A DNA stretch of 23,842 bases, taken from NCBI GenBank assembly GCA_036824505.1, contig DAITAA010000033.1:1-23842 (forward strand), written 5' to 3'. Positions 23,076-23,842 of the stretch are shown here, one piece after another; the first letter of the stretch is position 1; every line of letters begins with the position of its first letter. The translations under genes were made by a program, and so were the position numbers. Source of the stretch: SCUD01 sp036824505 (GTDB lineage: Bacteria; Pseudomonadota; Gammaproteobacteria; Steroidobacterales; Steroidobacteraceae). The notes below the pieces were generated by a model, which worked only from the letters and a program-made list of their open reading frames with translations, made no database searches and was not told the DNA's origin.

Positions 23076-23546
23076 ATGACAAAATTGGCAACACCATTTG
23101 GTCCTGACGATCTAAAGGCCAGCAACCGCTCCGGTTACCCGGAACCGTTCCGTTCGCAGGTCCTGCCGCGCGAGAAGCGCGCGCTCGGGGACGCCGCCGG
23201 CCTGACGAAAATCGGTGTCAACCACACGACGCTCTGGCCCGGTGCCGCCTCATCCATGCGTCACTGGCACACGAAGGAAGACGAGCTCGTTTACGTGCTG
23301 TCGGGCGAGCTGGTGCTGGTCACGGACGCGGGCGAACAGTCGCTGAAGGCGGGCCAATGCGCAGGCTTCCCGGCTGGCGTCGCGAACGGCCATCAGCTCG
23401 TCAACCGGGGTCCGGTGCCCGCGGTTTACCTGGAGATCAGCAACCGCGACAAGTCGGATGCCGCCAGCTACCCGGACGTGGATCTGCGCTGGAATGCTCC
23501 CGACGCCCCGGAGCGGTATTCGCACAAGGACGGGCGGCCGTACTGA
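23076..23546 (+). CDS. Single-domain cupin protein
   Basis: A 156-residue cytoplasmic protein with one cupin barrel (about 48-125). The first cupin motif is visible as MRHWHTKEDELVYVLSGEL, with two His and a Glu as metal ligands. The second is GFPAGVANGHQLVN, giving the fourth His. No signal peptide. The tail DAASYPDVDLRWNAPDAPERYSHKDGRPY is typical of small stand-alone cupins described as auxiliary proteins of unknown substrate. It is a single gene, convergent with the methyltransferase 23 bases beyond. The family covers isomerases, dioxygenases and sensors; the sequence does not discriminate. Confidence 0.85.
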   Translation: MTKLATPFGPDDLKASNRSGYPEPFRSQVLPREKRALGDAAGLTKIGVNHTTLWPGAASSMRHWHTKEDELVYVLSGELVLVTDAGEQSLKAGQCAGFPAGVANGHQLVNRGPVPAVYLEISNRDKSDAASYPDVDLRWNAPDAPERYSHKDGRPY

Positions 23547-23569
23547 CCCGGCGCGTGGCCTGACAACCG

Positions 23570-23842
23570 CTATTGCTTGGTGGCGGTAATGATCTGGAAG
23601 TTGCCGAAGAAATAGGTGGTGCGTTCACACGACCAGCCGCCCATCTTCTCCAGGCAGTCGAGCGGGTCGTGCGTGTCCCAGAGCGCCAGGCCGAGCGGTT
23701 CGAATACTTTGAAGTAAGTCCAGCTCAAGGCGCGCAGCACCCACAATTCAGGGCGATGGAATTCCGCCAGATAGAGCTTTCCACCGGGGGCGAGCATGCG
23801 CCCCGCTTCGCTCAGCGCCTGGGCCTTCAGGTCGTGCGGCAA
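23570..23842 (-). CDS. Class I SAM-dependent methyltransferase, 5' part outside window
   Basis: The last 90 codons of a gene entering from the right edge. LPHDLKAQALSEAGRMLAPGGKLYLAEFHRP matches motif III of class I methyltransferases (post-strand 5 helix, then LxPGGxLxxxE). The tail has YFKVFEPLGLALWD and a C-terminal WSCERTTYFFGNFQIITATKQ. This end resembles UbiE-like enzymes and a group acting on quinones or related small molecules. The SAM-binding GxGxG motif would lie outside the window. TTG at the window edge is not a real start. Function beyond methyl transfer cannot be stated. Confidence 0.8.
   Translation of the reverse strand: MPHDLKAQALSEAGRMLAPGGKLYLAEFHRPELWVLRALSWTYFKVFEPLGLALWDTHDPLDCLEKMGGWSCERTTYFFGNFQIITATKQ

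Noticed and set aside
1..23842. CRISPR arrays, tRNA or rRNA genes, insertion sequences
   Set aside because: Read through without finding repeat-spacer structure, tRNA-like cloverleaf signatures or transposase genes; a covariance-model scan would be needed to exclude small RNAs.

Overview
The window reads as a contig from a high-GC Gram-negative bacterium, most likely a proteobacterium. The support is a TonB-dependent outer-membrane receptor, lipobox and Sec signal sequences, a PQQ-type quinoprotein, a GAF-GGDEF cyclase, a DedA protein and densely packed genes. Gammaproteobacteria is my guess from protein flavour only; there is no rRNA or other marker to settle it. A block of 100 Ns flanked by the same 55 bases shows that this is a draft or metagenomic scaffold.

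Layout. (1) 1-4030, minus strand: an exported protein of unknown function, a secreted HExGH zinc peptidase and a periplasmic PQQ dehydrogenase (cut by the window start), probably co-transcribed. (2) 4164-4942, plus: an exported amidohydrolase broken by the assembly gap, with a metal-ligand His replaced by Gln. (3) 5030-8696, plus: three overlapping genes for a hybrid histidine kinase (HisKA-HATPase-REC-REC-HPt), a DedA membrane protein and a GAF-GGDEF diguanylate cyclase. (4) 8710-9828, minus: a glycine-zipper lipoprotein, preceded by a decayed paralogue of the unknown exported protein of block 1. (5) 10078-21591: the most interesting part, a catabolic locus. A TonB receptor (plus) and a class III CoA-transferase (minus) converge on each other. 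Opposite the transferase starts a six-gene plus-strand operon: HMG-CoA-lyase-like enzyme, HyuA, HyuB, GntR/FCD regulator, N-carbamoylsarcosine-amidase-like hydrolase and a second class III CoA-transferase. It ends at a strong hairpin. (6) 21590-22864, minus: a 'mobile mystery protein A'-type regulator without its usual Fic partner, and the wreck of a HigBA toxin-antitoxin pair. (7) 23076-23842: a cupin and the end of a SAM methyltransferase.

How block 5 may work. The palindrome TGTATACA or a close form occurs twice in front of the receptor and twice in the gap between the divergent CoA-transferase and lyase genes. At three of the four places it overlaps or directly follows a predicted promoter. 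The only GntR/FCD regulator in the window lies inside the operon, so I infer one autoregulated local regulon: outer-membrane uptake, CoA activation, C-C lysis, ATP-dependent ring opening (or ketone carboxylation) and carbamoyl/amide hydrolysis. The substrate is unknown. The gene set fits either a lactam/hydantoin-like compound or a branched acid cleaved to a ketone.
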